Assembly: GCA_013285445.1 (NCBI GenBank)
Contig: CP053448.1
Span: 1,860,001 to 1,924,000, forward strand
Length of the DNA stretch: 64,000 nt
From: Pseudomonadota bacterium
Lineage (GTDB): Bacteria; Pseudomonadota; Gammaproteobacteria; Xanthomonadales; Wenzhouxiangellaceae
Reading direction: 5' to 3'
Shown: positions 43,105 to 51,420 of the stretch, in pieces
Numbering within the stretch: the first letter of the stretch is position 1
How the letters are laid out: each line of letters starts with the position of its first letter
Translations under genes and position numbers: made by a program
The notes under the pieces: generated by a model
Told to the model about the DNA's origin: nothing
Database searches by the model: none
What the model saw: the letters and a program-made list of their open reading frames with translations, nothing else

Positions 43105-44422
43105 TGGCTGCCAGCAGGCCGCGCGCCTTGGCCACGGTCTCGGCCAGCTCGGCGTCGGGATTGGAGTCGGCGACGATGCCGGCGCCGGTGCTGAACTGCA
43201 TGGCGCTGCCTTCGATCAGCACGCTGCGGATCAGAATATTGAGGTCAAGGCGGCCATCACCGCCGAGATAGCCCAGAGCGCCAGTGTAGAAGCTTCGTCC
43301 GCGGCCTTCGAGTTCGGCGATGATCTCCATGCAGCGCACCTTGGGGCAGCCGGTGATGGTGCCGCCGGGAAAAACCGCGGCAATCACGTCGGCCGCCGTG
43401 GCGTCGCCTCGCAAGCGGCCACAGACGTTTGAAACAATATGATGGACATGGGCATAGGACTCCACGATCATCAGTTCGTCGACGGTGATGCTGCCGGTCT
43501 CGCACACCCGGCCCAGATCGTTGCGTTCCAGGTCGATCAGCATGATGTGCTCGGCACGTTCCTTCGGATGGGCGACCAGTTCATCAGAAAGCGACTGGTC
43601 GCTGGCCTGACAGGCCCCGCGCGGTCGCGTGCCTGCAATGGGTCGTGTCTCGACCCGGCGACCTCGAACGCTTACCAGCCGTTCCGGTGAGGAGCTGACG
43701 ATGGTGCCTCCGGGCAGGCGCGCAAGTGCGGCGAACGGCGCCGGATTACTTTGCGCCAGTGCCCGATACATGGCCACGGGCGACAATGGCTGATCGGCCT
43801 CAACCTGCCAGCGCCTGGACAGATTGACCTGAAACACGTCACCGTCAAGGATATAACGCTGGATTCGCCGCACACCGTCGACAAATCGCTGATCCGGTTC
43901 GACATCGACGCGCAGATCAGCCGGCAGGTCATCAGCTTTCGCCCCGCCGTCGCCAGGGCACAGATCGGCCCGCGCAGCCCGCAAGGCGTCTTCATCCTCG
44001 GCGACCAGCCAGCAGCTTGCGTCACGATGATCGAGCGCGATTGCAGCCCGGCAGCGGCGGGCATAGGCAATCGGCAGACGGTCGCGGGCTGCCGGCAGGT
44101 GAAGTCGCGATTCGATCGCCCCGGCCAGCTCGTACCCCAGATACACAAACCAGCCACCGACAAAGGGCGGTTCTGAATCGGACCACCGGATATCCCCGGG
44201 CCGGACAAGCCGGCCGCCTAGCTGCTGCAGGAAATTCCGGGCCCTGGTACCGGCCCGATCGGCCATCAGCGGCGGATCATCGTCTGCGCGCAGCAGCAGC
44301 GACCACTGCCCGAGCCGGCCAGCGGGCGCCGAGCTGGCCAGCAGGAACGGCCAACGCTCCGGCTGACGGGCGTGAATGTCGAGAAGGTCAGTGGACGACG
44401 GAAGAGCGAAACGCTCGAACAC
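43091..44422 (-). CDS. pabB: Aminodeoxychorismate synthase component I PabB
   Basis: 443 residues from the GTG at 44422, five bases after the fabF stop. An ATG at 44458 would overlap fabF by 32 bases and is less likely. It aminates chorismate on the way to p-aminobenzoate. Chorismate-binding motifs are PIAGTRPRGACQASDQSL, ERAEHIMLIDLERNDLGR and FPGGTITGCPKVRCMEII, then FYTGALGYLGGDGRLDLNI. pabA, the glutaminase subunit, is not in the window. In Enterobacteria pabB is not in this cluster; here it is inserted between fabF and pabC. Confidence 0.94.
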   Translation of the reverse strand: MFERFALPSSTDLLDIHARQPERWPFLLASSAPAGRLGQWSLLLRADDDPPLMADRAGTRARNFLQQLGGRLVRPGDIRWSDSEPPFVGGWFVYLGYELAGAIESRLHLPAARDRLPIAYARRCRAAIALDHRDASCWLVAEDEDALRAARADLCPGDGGAKADDLPADLRVDVEPDQRFVDGVRRIQRYILDGDVFQVNLSRRWQVEADQPLSPVAMYRALAQSNPAPFAALARLPGGTIVSSSPERLVSVRGRRVETRPIAGTRPRGACQASDQSLSDELVAHPKERAEHIMLIDLERNDLGRVCETGSITVDELMIVESYAHVHHIVSNVCGRLRGDATAADVIAAVFPGGTITGCPKVRCMEIIAELEGRGRSFYTGALGYLGGDGRLDLNILIRSVLIEGSAMQFSTGAGIVADSNPDAELAETVAKARGLLAAIGHA

Positions 44423-44426
44423 CCGG

Positions 44427-45674
44427 CTATTCGAATCGCTTGAGCAGCAGGGTTCCATTGGTGCCGCCGAACCCGAAGGAATTGCTTAGCGCCACCCTAA
44501 CGGGCACCTCGCGCGCGGTGTGCGGGACCAGGTCGATGCCGGTACAACGCTCGTCAACCTGATCCAGGTTGATGGTTGGCGGCACCACCCCGTGATACAG
44601 CGCCAGGGCCGTGTAGATCGCCTCGACACCCCCCGCCGCACCGAGCAGATGGCCGGTCATGGATTTGGTCGAACTCATCATCAGCCGCCCTGCATGGTCG
44701 CCGAAGCAGGCCCGGACGGCTTCGATTTCGGCGACGTCACCGACCTGGGTCGAGGTGCCGTGGGCGTTGACGTAGTCGACCTCCCCCGGATTGACCTCGG
44801 CATCCCGCATCGCCATGCTCATGCAGCGTGCCGCACCTTCACCGCCTTCCGGCGGAGACGTCATGTGATAGGCATCGCCACTCATACCGTATCCGGCTAC
44901 CTCGGCGTAAACGCGTGCACCGCGCTGCCTGGCGTGCTCGAGTTCCTCAACCACGACCACGCCGGCACCGTTGCTGAGCACGAAACCGTCGCGGTCAGAA
45001 TCCCACGGACGACTGGCCTGTTCAGGCTCGTCATTGCGGGTCGACAGCGCGCGGGCCGAGGTGAAGCCGCCGTATGCTGTCGGCGTGGTCCCGAACTCGG
45101 CTCCACCGGCCACCATCACGTCGGCATCGCCGTAGGCAATCAGGCGTGCGGCATCACCGATGTTGTGCGTGGCTGTGGTACAGGCAGTCACAATCGAAAG
45201 GTTCGGGCCCTTGAAGCCGTAGCGGATCGAGAGGTTGCCGGCGATCATGTTGATGATCACGCCCGGCACGAAGAACGGCGAGATCCGCCGCGGACCGCTG
45301 TCGAGATAAGTCTGGTAGGTCTGCTCGATGGTCAAAATACCGCCAATGCCCGAACCGATGGCCAGACCATACCGTTCGGCCGCGTCCGGATGTGCTTCGA
45401 GACCGGCATCGTCGATGGCCTGGATCGCCGCCGCCATGCCGTAGTGAATAAATGGATCGCACTTGCGGGCTTCACGCGCAGTCAGATACTGCTCGACGTC
45501 AAAATCACGCACCTCCCCGGCGATCTTGGCCGGGAAGCGGTCCGGGTCAAAGGCGGTGAGGCGGGCAATGCCGCTGCGGCCGGCGCAGATTGCCGTCCAG
45601 GCATCGGCAATCGTATTGCCGACCGGAGAGATACAGCCCATGCCGGTAATGACGATGCGCCGGTCACCGCGCAT
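44427..45674 (-). CDS. fabF: 3-oxoacyl-ACP synthase II FabF
   Basis: 415 residues. It condenses malonyl-ACP with acyl-ACP during fatty acid elongation. The catalytic cysteine is Cys165 in IVTACTTATHNIGDAARL; the two histidines are in YVNAHGTSTQVGD and MTGHLLGAAGG. SNSFGFGGTNGTLLLKRF ends the protein. It follows acpP by about 50 bases. No unsaturated-fatty-acid genes (fabA/fabB) are in the window. Confidence 0.97.
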   Translation of the reverse strand: MRGDRRIVITGMGCISPVGNTIADAWTAICAGRSGIARLTAFDPDRFPAKIAGEVRDFDVEQYLTAREARKCDPFIHYGMAAAIQAIDDAGLEAHPDAAERYGLAIGSGIGGILTIEQTYQTYLDSGPRRISPFFVPGVIINMIAGNLSIRYGFKGPNLSIVTACTTATHNIGDAARLIAYGDADVMVAGGAEFGTTPTAYGGFTSARALSTRNDEPEQASRPWDSDRDGFVLSNGAGVVVVEELEHARQRGARVYAEVAGYGMSGDAYHMTSPPEGGEGAARCMSMAMRDAEVNPGEVDYVNAHGTSTQVGDVAEIEAVRACFGDHAGRLMMSSTKSMTGHLLGAAGGVEAIYTALALYHGVVPPTINLDQVDERCTGIDLVPHTAREVPVRVALSNSFGFGGTNGTLLLKRFE

Positions 45675-45725
45675 ATCGCATCTCTCCTGGCGCCTGCCGG
45701 CGAGAACAGACTGAGGCCACTGGCA

Positions 45726-45965
45726 TTACTGGTCGACGTTGGCCTTGATGTAGTCGATCGCCTGCTGCACGCTGGTGATCTTTTCGGCCTCCTCGTCGGG
45801 AATCTCGCATTCGAATTCCTCCTCCAGCGCCATGACCAGCTCGACGGTATCGAGTGAGTCGGCACCCAGATCGTCGACAAAGGACGCGCTCGGCGTCACT
45901 TCTTCTTCCTTGACACCGAGCTGTTCGATAACAATCTTCTTGACGCGTTCTTCAATACTGCTCAT
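45726..45965 (-). CDS. acpP: Acyl carrier protein
   Basis: 79 residues from the ATG at 45965, preceded by AGAGGAAA. It carries growing acyl chains on 4'-phosphopantetheine. The modified serine is Ser37 in [18 protein letters not shown]. It is strongly acidic and helical, as expected. It has its own AT-rich leader of about 230 bases after fabG, so a separate strong promoter is likely. Confidence 0.98.
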   Translation of the reverse strand: MSSIEERVKKIVIEQLGVKEEEVTPSASFVDDLGADSLDTVELVMALEEEFECEIPDEEAEKITSVQQAIDYIKANVDQ

Positions 45966-46006
45966 TGGTGATTTCCTCTGTGAAAGGGATGGCCCAAAGC
46001 GGGCAC

Positions 46007-46035
46007 ATTGTAGTGACAAAATGCATGTCTCGCCA
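46007..46035 (-). promoter_or_regulatory. Possible acpP promoter
   Basis: On the minus strand, TACAAT (46012 to 46007) is 17 bases after a weak TGGCGA (46035 to 46030), about 45 bases upstream of the acpP start. The surrounding gap (45966-46198) is unusually AT-rich near 46050-46130 and includes the perfect palindrome AATCGGCCGATT (about 46130-46141). GC-rich dyads just after the fabG stop (about 46141-46190) may end the upstream message. Confidence 0.35.
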
Positions 46036-46198
46036 GCTTGACATGACACAATTTCCTGCCTGCGAAACAGACAATCATAGCTAAATCAATATATAACCAC
46101 CTACTTTTCAACTAACTTTCGAACTACTCAATCGGCCGATTGCCCCGGGCCTTGGTCCGGGAACGGGTCAGATCCCGGGCCGGGCGGTACGCGTTTGA

Positions 46199-46948
46199 TC
46201 AGGTCATATACATGCCGCCGTTGACGTGCAGCGTCTGACCGGTGATGTAGCCGGCCGCCTCAGAAGCCAGAAAACCGATCGCGGCGGCAACCTCGTCGAC
46301 CTCACCGAGCCGGCCGAGCGGAATGCCGGCCTGAAGCCGTTCGCGCTGCCCGTCGTCGAGCGCCCGGGTCATGTCGGTATCGATGAAGCCCGGCGCCACG
46401 ACGTTGGCGGTAATGCCGCGACTGCCCAGCTCCTGGGCAATGGAACGGGTAAAACCGGCCAGACCGGCCTTGGCGGCGGCATAGTTGCTTTGTCCCGGAT
46501 TACCGCTGTAGCCGACGACCGAGGACAGGCTGATGATGCGTCCGAAGCGTGCCTTGAGCATACCGCGCAAGCAGGCACGGGTCATGCGCATCGCGCCCTT
46601 GAGATTGGTGTCGAGGACCGCGTCCCAGTCTTCGTCTTTCAGGCGCATCAACAGCTGGTCGCGGGTGATGGCCGCGTTGTTGACCAGAACGGTCACCGGC
46701 CCGGCACGCTGGCCAATCATGTCGACGCAGCCGGTAATGGCGTCGCTGTCTGCAACATCGAGTACCAGCCCTCGCCCCTCGCCCAGCCGCTCGCTGATGC
46801 GTTCGGCGCCGGCGCCAGAAGTTGCCGTACCGAAGACGTCGGCGCCGAGCGACCTGAGCCAGTCGGCCGTGGCCGCCCCGATGCCGCGACTGGCGCCGGT
46901 CACCAGCGCAATCCGATCGTCAATCCGCAGTCGTGTTTCGGGCCTCAT
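46199..46948 (-). CDS. fabG: 3-oxoacyl-ACP reductase FabG
   Basis: 249 residues from the ATG at 46948, which overlaps the fabD stop as ATGA. It reduces 3-oxoacyl-ACP with NADPH. ALVTGASRGIGAATAD is the cofactor loop, LVNNAAITRDQLLMRLKDEDW the substrate side, and SLSSVVGYSGNPGQSNYAAAK holds the Ser-Tyr-Lys triad. ALDDGQRERLQAGIPLGR and AGYITGQTLHVNGGMYM end the protein. Confidence 0.96.
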   Translation of the reverse strand: MRPETRLRIDDRIALVTGASRGIGAATADWLRSLGADVFGTATSGAGAERISERLGEGRGLVLDVADSDAITGCVDMIGQRAGPVTVLVNNAAITRDQLLMRLKDEDWDAVLDTNLKGAMRMTRACLRGMLKARFGRIISLSSVVGYSGNPGQSNYAAAKAGLAGFTRSIAQELGSRGITANVVAPGFIDTDMTRALDDGQRERLQAGIPLGRLGEVDEVAAAIGFLASEAAGYITGQTLHVNGGMYMT

Positions 46949-47892
46949 TTGTCCTCCTGCGAACATTCAGCAATGGCCTGCTCGAGCGCGTCCGGCGCCT
47001 CCAGAGCGGCCCAGTCGGCCTGGCGCTCGATTCGGCGTCCCAGTCCGGTCAAGACCCGTCCCGGCCCACACTCGACAAACCGCATGATACCGTCGGCCGT
47101 GAGCGCGCGCATGCTGTCTGTCCAACGCACCGGGGCCACCAGCTGTTCGACCAGGGCCCGGCGAATGGCCGCAGGGGTTTCGTGGCAGGCCGCATCGTGA
47201 TTGTGCACCACCGGAATCCCGGGCGCCTCGATTGATACCTGCTCGAGCTGTTGCGCCATCGCTTGTGCTGCCGGCGCCATGAGCGGGCTGTGTGACGGTA
47301 CGCTGACCGGTAGCATGACCGCGCGCCGGGCACCGGCTTCACTGCACTTGTGGACGGCACGTTCGACCGCCGGCGCGTGACCCGAGATCACGATCTGGCC
47401 GGGCGAGTTGAAATTGGCGGGCACCACGAGCTCGTCTTCGGCCACCTCGCGGCAGATCGCGCCGACGACTTCATCATCCAGGCCAAGGATCGCGGCCATG
47501 GCACCACGGCCGGTCGGCACCGCGGCCTGCATCTGCCGGCCGCGCTCGGCCACCAGCGTCAGCGCCGCCCGAAAGTCCAGCGCTTCGGCCACGACCAGGG
47601 CCGCGTATTCGCCAAGACTGTGACCCGCCAGGCGCGCCGGGGCCGGGCCACCGAGCTTGCGCCAGACGCGCCATACCGCAACCGAGGCGGCCAGGATGGC
47701 TGGCTGGGTGATCTCGGTGCGGTTGAGGTCCGCCTCCGGCCCTTCCCGGACCAGTCGCCACAAATCGAGCTCAAGCACGCCGCCGGCCTCGTCAAGGGTC
47801 TGGCGCACCTCAGCGTGCCGTTCAGCCAGGGCTGACAGCATACCGATCGACTGCGAACCCTGCCCCGGAAACAGCATTGCAAATTGCGTCAT
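46945..47892 (-). CDS. fabD: Malonyl-CoA:ACP transacylase FabD
   Basis: 315 residues. It loads malonate onto ACP. AMLFPGQGSQSIGML is the N-terminal signature and AGHSLGEYAALV holds the nucleophile Ser92. VMLPVSVPSHSPLM carries the catalytic histidine. It is 42 bases downstream of fabH. Confidence 0.96.
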   Translation of the reverse strand: MTQFAMLFPGQGSQSIGMLSALAERHAEVRQTLDEAGGVLELDLWRLVREGPEADLNRTEITQPAILAASVAVWRVWRKLGGPAPARLAGHSLGEYAALVVAEALDFRAALTLVAERGRQMQAAVPTGRGAMAAILGLDDEVVGAICREVAEDELVVPANFNSPGQIVISGHAPAVERAVHKCSEAGARRAVMLPVSVPSHSPLMAPAAQAMAQQLEQVSIEAPGIPVVHNHDAACHETPAAIRRALVEQLVAPVRWTDSMRALTADGIMRFVECGPGRVLTGLGRRIERQADWAALEAPDALEQAIAECSQEDK

Positions 47893-47934
47893 GAATCCTC
47901 CAGCGTTTGCCCTGTAGGTATCGGGTACCCGAGA

Positions 47935-48906
47935 TCAGTAGGCGATCAGCGCAGCGCCCCAGGTAAACCCGCCGCCGAACGCCTCCAGCAGCAGCCGGTC
48001 GCCGCGCCGGATTCGCTGGCTGCGCAACGCCTCGTCAAGCGCCATGGGCACCGAGGCGGCCGAGGTGTTGCCGTGTCTGTCGACGGTCACGATGACGCGC
48101 TCCATGGGCATCTTGAGCTTGCGGGCGGTAGCCTTGATGATGCGCAGATTGGCCTGATGCGGAATCAGCCAGTCCAGGTCTGTCTTGTCGAGCTGGTTGG
48201 CCGCCAGCGTCTCGTCGACAATACGACCGAGCGTGTTGACGGCCACCTTGAACACCTCGTTACCGCGCATCTGTATACTCAGGCCGCCTCGTTCTTCGGC
48301 CTCGAACCCGCGCGAGACGCCGACGTCGACCTTGAGCAGATCACCGTAGCCGCCGTTGGCGTGGATATGGGTCGACAGAATCCCGGGCTCGTCGTCGGCG
48401 GTCAGCACAGCGGCGCCGGCGCCGTCACCGAAAAGCACGCAGGTGCTGCGGTCATTCCAGTCCACCATCCGCGTAAGCGTCTCGGCACCGACAATCAGCA
48501 CGTTGCGCGCGGTGCCGTTGCGAATGTACTGATCGGCGACCGACAGCGCGTAGATGAAGCCCGAGCAGGCGGCGTTGATGTCGAATGCGCCGCACTCACC
48601 CAGACCGAGGCGGTGCTGCAGCAAACAGGCCGTCGAGGGAAAAACCACGTCCGGCGTGGTTGTGCCGACCAGCAGCAGGTCAATCTCCCCCGGCTTGATG
48701 CCGGCATCGGCGAGCGCCTCGAGGGCGGCCTGCTCGGCCAGGTCACAGGTCGTCTGGTCATCGGCGGCAATGTGCCGCTGGCAAATGCCGGTGCGGTCAC
48801 GGATCCACTGGTCGCTGGTCTCGACCATCTGCTCGAGATCGCGGTTGGTGAGTATCTTCTCCGGCAGATAGCGACCGGTACCGATGATGCGGGCGTAGGT
48901 GCTCAA
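47935..48906 (-). CDS. fabH: 3-oxoacyl-ACP synthase III FabH, TTG start
   Basis: 323 residues from a TTG at 48906 (MSTYARIIGTGRYLPE); no ATG or GTG fits the family N-terminus. AAAGGGAA lies about 11-13 bases upstream. It starts fatty acid synthesis by joining acetyl-CoA to malonyl-ACP. The catalytic residues are Cys114 in DINAACSGFIYALS, the histidine in WLIPHQANLRII and the asparagine in DRHGNTSAASVPMAL. It is 16 bases after the plsX stop. The weak start may lower its yield compared with its neighbours. Confidence 0.95.
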   Translation of the reverse strand: MSTYARIIGTGRYLPEKILTNRDLEQMVETSDQWIRDRTGICQRHIAADDQTTCDLAEQAALEALADAGIKPGEIDLLLVGTTTPDVVFPSTACLLQHRLGLGECGAFDINAACSGFIYALSVADQYIRNGTARNVLIVGAETLTRMVDWNDRSTCVLFGDGAGAAVLTADDEPGILSTHIHANGGYGDLLKVDVGVSRGFEAEERGGLSIQMRGNEVFKVAVNTLGRIVDETLAANQLDKTDLDWLIPHQANLRIIKATARKLKMPMERVIVTVDRHGNTSAASVPMALDEALRSQRIRRGDRLLLEAFGGGFTWGAALIAY

Positions 48907-48922
48907 AATCCAGTATTCCCTT

Positions 48923-49927
48923 TCAATAGCTGGCCCAGAGCGCCTGCTCCAGCTTCGGTACCAGCTTGTGACGCATTTCCAGGGCGGCCAGGCCAATGGC
49001 CGACGCAAAACCTCGCTGACAGGACCCGCCGTGGCTCTTGATGACGACCCCCTGCAGGCCAAGCAGCGGGGCCCCATTATGCCGGGCCGGATCCAGCCTG
49101 TCATGCAGACGCTGCATCGGACGCCGAATCACCCAGGCTAACGCCCCCCGGCCGACCGACCTGCGCAGCTCGGCAAACAGCAGGCGCACGATGCCCTCGG
49201 CGCCCTTGATCAGTACGTTGCCGGCGAACCCGTCGCAGACCACCAGATCGACCTGTCCGGCAAATACCTGATCCGCCTCGACAAAACCGTAATAGTCGAT
49301 TTCAGGCTCGGCGGCGATCAGCCGCGCCGCTTCACGCACCACGTCCGGGCCTTTGCCGGGCTCACGCCCGATGTTGAGCAGCCCGATGGCCGGGTTGCGT
49401 TCGGAGAGTACGCGCACGGCCGTATGTCCGAGCCGCGCAAACTCCAGCAAACGGCGCGCGTCAACACCGATATTGGCGCCCAGGTCCAGGACCCAGACCG
49501 TCCCGCCGGGCACCGGCAAGGCAGCCATCAGCGCCGGACGCTCGATGCCGGGCAGCATGCCCAGGCGCTGGCGCGACAGCGCCATGAGTGCGCCGGTATT
49601 GCCGCCGCTGACGACCGCTCCAGCCCGCCCTGACGCGACCAGTTCGATGGCCTGATGCATGCTGCTACCGCGCCCCTGCCGAAGGGCGCGGGCCGTGTCA
49701 ACATCCATCGGCAGAACATGCTCGGCCGCGGCCACACCCGCGCGCCGGCGCAGGGCGTCCGGCCAGCGAGCCACGCCGGCATCGATCGAAGTCCGCTCGC
49801 CGACCAGCGTCAGCGTCAGCCCGTCGTCATGCTGCAGCGCCAGGCGAGCGCCACCCAGCGCCACCTCGAGTCCGCCGTCGCCGCTCATGGCATCGACAGC
49901 CACCGATCTGGCTGATTGCGCGTTCAC
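48923..49927 (-). CDS. plsX: Phosphate acyltransferase PlsX
   Basis: 334 residues from the GTG at 49927; a TTG four codons upstream is possible. It makes acyl-phosphate from acyl-ACP for phosphatidic acid synthesis. VAVDAMSGDGG is the N-terminal signature; SGNTGALMALSRQRLG-like wording (SGGNTGALMALSRQRL), then WVLDLGANIGVD and DLVVCDGFAGNVLIKGAEG are family motifs. It lies 15 bases after rpmF, the conserved rpmF-plsX-fab order. Confidence 0.95.
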   Translation of the reverse strand: MNAQSARSVAVDAMSGDGGLEVALGGARLALQHDDGLTLTLVGERTSIDAGVARWPDALRRRAGVAAAEHVLPMDVDTARALRQGRGSSMHQAIELVASGRAGAVVSGGNTGALMALSRQRLGMLPGIERPALMAALPVPGGTVWVLDLGANIGVDARRLLEFARLGHTAVRVLSERNPAIGLLNIGREPGKGPDVVREAARLIAAEPEIDYYGFVEADQVFAGQVDLVVCDGFAGNVLIKGAEGIVRLLFAELRRSVGRGALAWVIRRPMQRLHDRLDPARHNGAPLLGLQGVVIKSHGGSCQRGFASAIGLAALEMRHKLVPKLEQALWASY

Positions 49928-49942
49928 CCGCCCGGGCAACGA

Positions 49943-50155
49943 TCAGTTTTCTGCCGACTCGAGATCGTCCTCGTCAACTTCGGGCGCCACCTCGACCACC
50001 TGCCGGCCACGGTAGAAGCCCTCCGGCGATACGTGGTGCCGGCGATGAATCTCACCGGTCGTCGGATCCTCCGATGTTGCGGTCGCCCGCAGGCGATCGT
50101 GTGATCGGCGCATGCCCCGCTTCGAGGGCGTCTTGCGGCTTTTCTGGACTGCCAT
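49943..50155 (-). CDS. rpmF: Ribosomal protein L32
   Basis: 70 residues from the ATG at 50155. [20 protein letters not shown] is the universal L32 N-terminus. [22 protein letters not shown] follows the family pattern. The C-terminus ([15 protein letters not shown]) is an acidic tail about a dozen residues longer than in E. coli. It lacks the zinc-binding cysteines of some L32 forms. Next to yceD and plsX as usual. Confidence 0.96.
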   Translation of the reverse strand: MAVQKSRKTPSKRGMRRSHDRLRATATSEDPTTGEIHRRHHVSPEGFYRGRQVVEVAPEVDEDDLESAEN

Positions 50156-50172
50156 GAATATTCTCCTTTCAG

Positions 50173-50679
50173 CTAATCCTTGTTGCCTTTTCGACGCAGC
50201 TGCGCCAGTCCGGCAAACGGACGGTGGGTGTCCCTGCCGCCGGCCTGGCCGCCAACCCGCTCCGAGTGCGGCGAGACGGGCACCAGCGGCAGCGCAAGCA
50301 ACACTTCTTCCTCGACCAGGCGAAGCAGTTCGACCCGGCCGGTCGTGCAAAGCAGCGGCTCGTAATCCTCGGGCAGCGCATCCGCGGCCTGATCAGTGGT
50401 TACGATTCCAACCACCGACCGACTCTCCAGCGCGTATTCGAAAACCTCCAGCGTGCGCTGGCAACGCAGCCGCACGCTGCCCCAGACTTCAATATCGACC
50501 CGTACCTGGCGCTGCCCATCGTGGCCGATATCCATTCGGAAACCAACCTCCGAATCGCCAGGATCAGCTATGATGCCAACCAGACGTTGCAGTCGTGACA
50601 GCGGTATCGTCCCGCTGAACACGCGCCTGGCGGCTGCCGCCCGGTCCGGATCGATCCAGTCGGGAAAGTCACGCGACAT
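50173..50679 (-). CDS. yceD: DUF177/YceD-family protein
   Basis: 168 residues from the ATG at 50679 ([20 protein letters not shown]); an upstream in-frame ATG at 50727 would run into the maf start. [20 protein letters not shown] is the DUF177 core. The family is linked to 23S rRNA accumulation and always sits upstream of rpmF. It is transcribed away from maf, the arrangement also seen in E. coli. Confidence 0.9.
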   Translation of the reverse strand: MSRDFPDWIDPDRAAAARRVFSGTIPLSRLQRLVGIIADPGDSEVGFRMDIGHDGQRQVRVDIEVWGSVRLRCQRTLEVFEYALESRSVVGIVTTDQAADALPEDYEPLLCTTGRVELLRLVEEEVLLALPLVPVSPHSERVGGQAGGRDTHRPFAGLAQLRRKGNKD

Positions 50680-50725
50680 AAGCCGTTCAGTATACCATCC
50701 GCTCAACCGTCTCAGCAATATTGCC

Positions 50726-51355
50726 ATGTCCGAAAAGCAGGCTTTTGCGATGCCGCCACTGGTGCTCGCCTCGAGCTCTCCCTACCGCCGCGCCTTGCTG
50801 GAACGCTTGCAGCTGGCGTTTTCGGTTCACGCACCGCAGGTTGACGAGACCCCCCGCTCCGGCGAGCGGGGCGATCAGCTGGCCGTCAGGCTGGCCCGCG
50901 CCAAATCCGAAGCGTTGAGCCCCGTCCCGAACGGGGCGCTGGTTATTGGTTCGGATCAGGTCGCAGAATGCCGGAATCGTCTGCTCGGCAAACCGGGCAG
51001 CGTGGAGCAGGCCTGTCGCCAGCTGGCTTCGATCAGCGGCCAACGGGTGGTCTTCCATACTGCCGTGGCGGTCAGCGATGGACATCGCACCGAAGCCCGG
51101 CTGGTACCAACCGAAGTGCATATGCGCCACCTCAGCCCGGCCGGGATCCGGTCCTACGTGGAAGCCGACCGGCCGCTGGACTGTGCCGGCGCGATGCGCA
51201 GCGAAAGCCTTGGTATTGGTCTGACCACCGCGATCTGCAGTAACGATCCGACCGCGCTGATCGGCCTGCCGCTGATCGCGCTGGTCGAGCTGCTCGACCT
51301 CTTCGGTCTCGGCCTGCCGCCCTACGGGGCCATCAATGCGCTCCATCGCGACTGA
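50726..51355 (+). CDS. maf: Maf-family nucleotide pyrophosphatase (YceF type)
   Basis: 209 residues from the ATG at 50726; the ATG at 50750 is also plausible and matches the family start (MPPLVLASSSPYRRALLERL). Maf proteins hydrolyse modified nucleoside triphosphates. GSDQVAECRNRLLGKP places it in the YceF group, which acts on 7-methyl-GTP. PLDCAGAMRSESLGI and DPTALIGLPLIALVELL are conserved later motifs. Divergent from yceD. Confidence 0.92.
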   Translation: MSEKQAFAMPPLVLASSSPYRRALLERLQLAFSVHAPQVDETPRSGERGDQLAVRLARAKSEALSPVPNGALVIGSDQVAECRNRLLGKPGSVEQACRQLASISGQRVVFHTAVAVSDGHRTEARLVPTEVHMRHLSPAGIRSYVEADRPLDCAGAMRSESLGIGLTTAICSNDPTALIGLPLIALVELLDLFGLGLPPYGAINALHRD

Positions 51356-51420
51356 TTGCGCGCGAGCCGATCGCGTGAGGTGATAAGCTACCCATACGTC
51401 CCTGAACGGAGTGATGCCGG

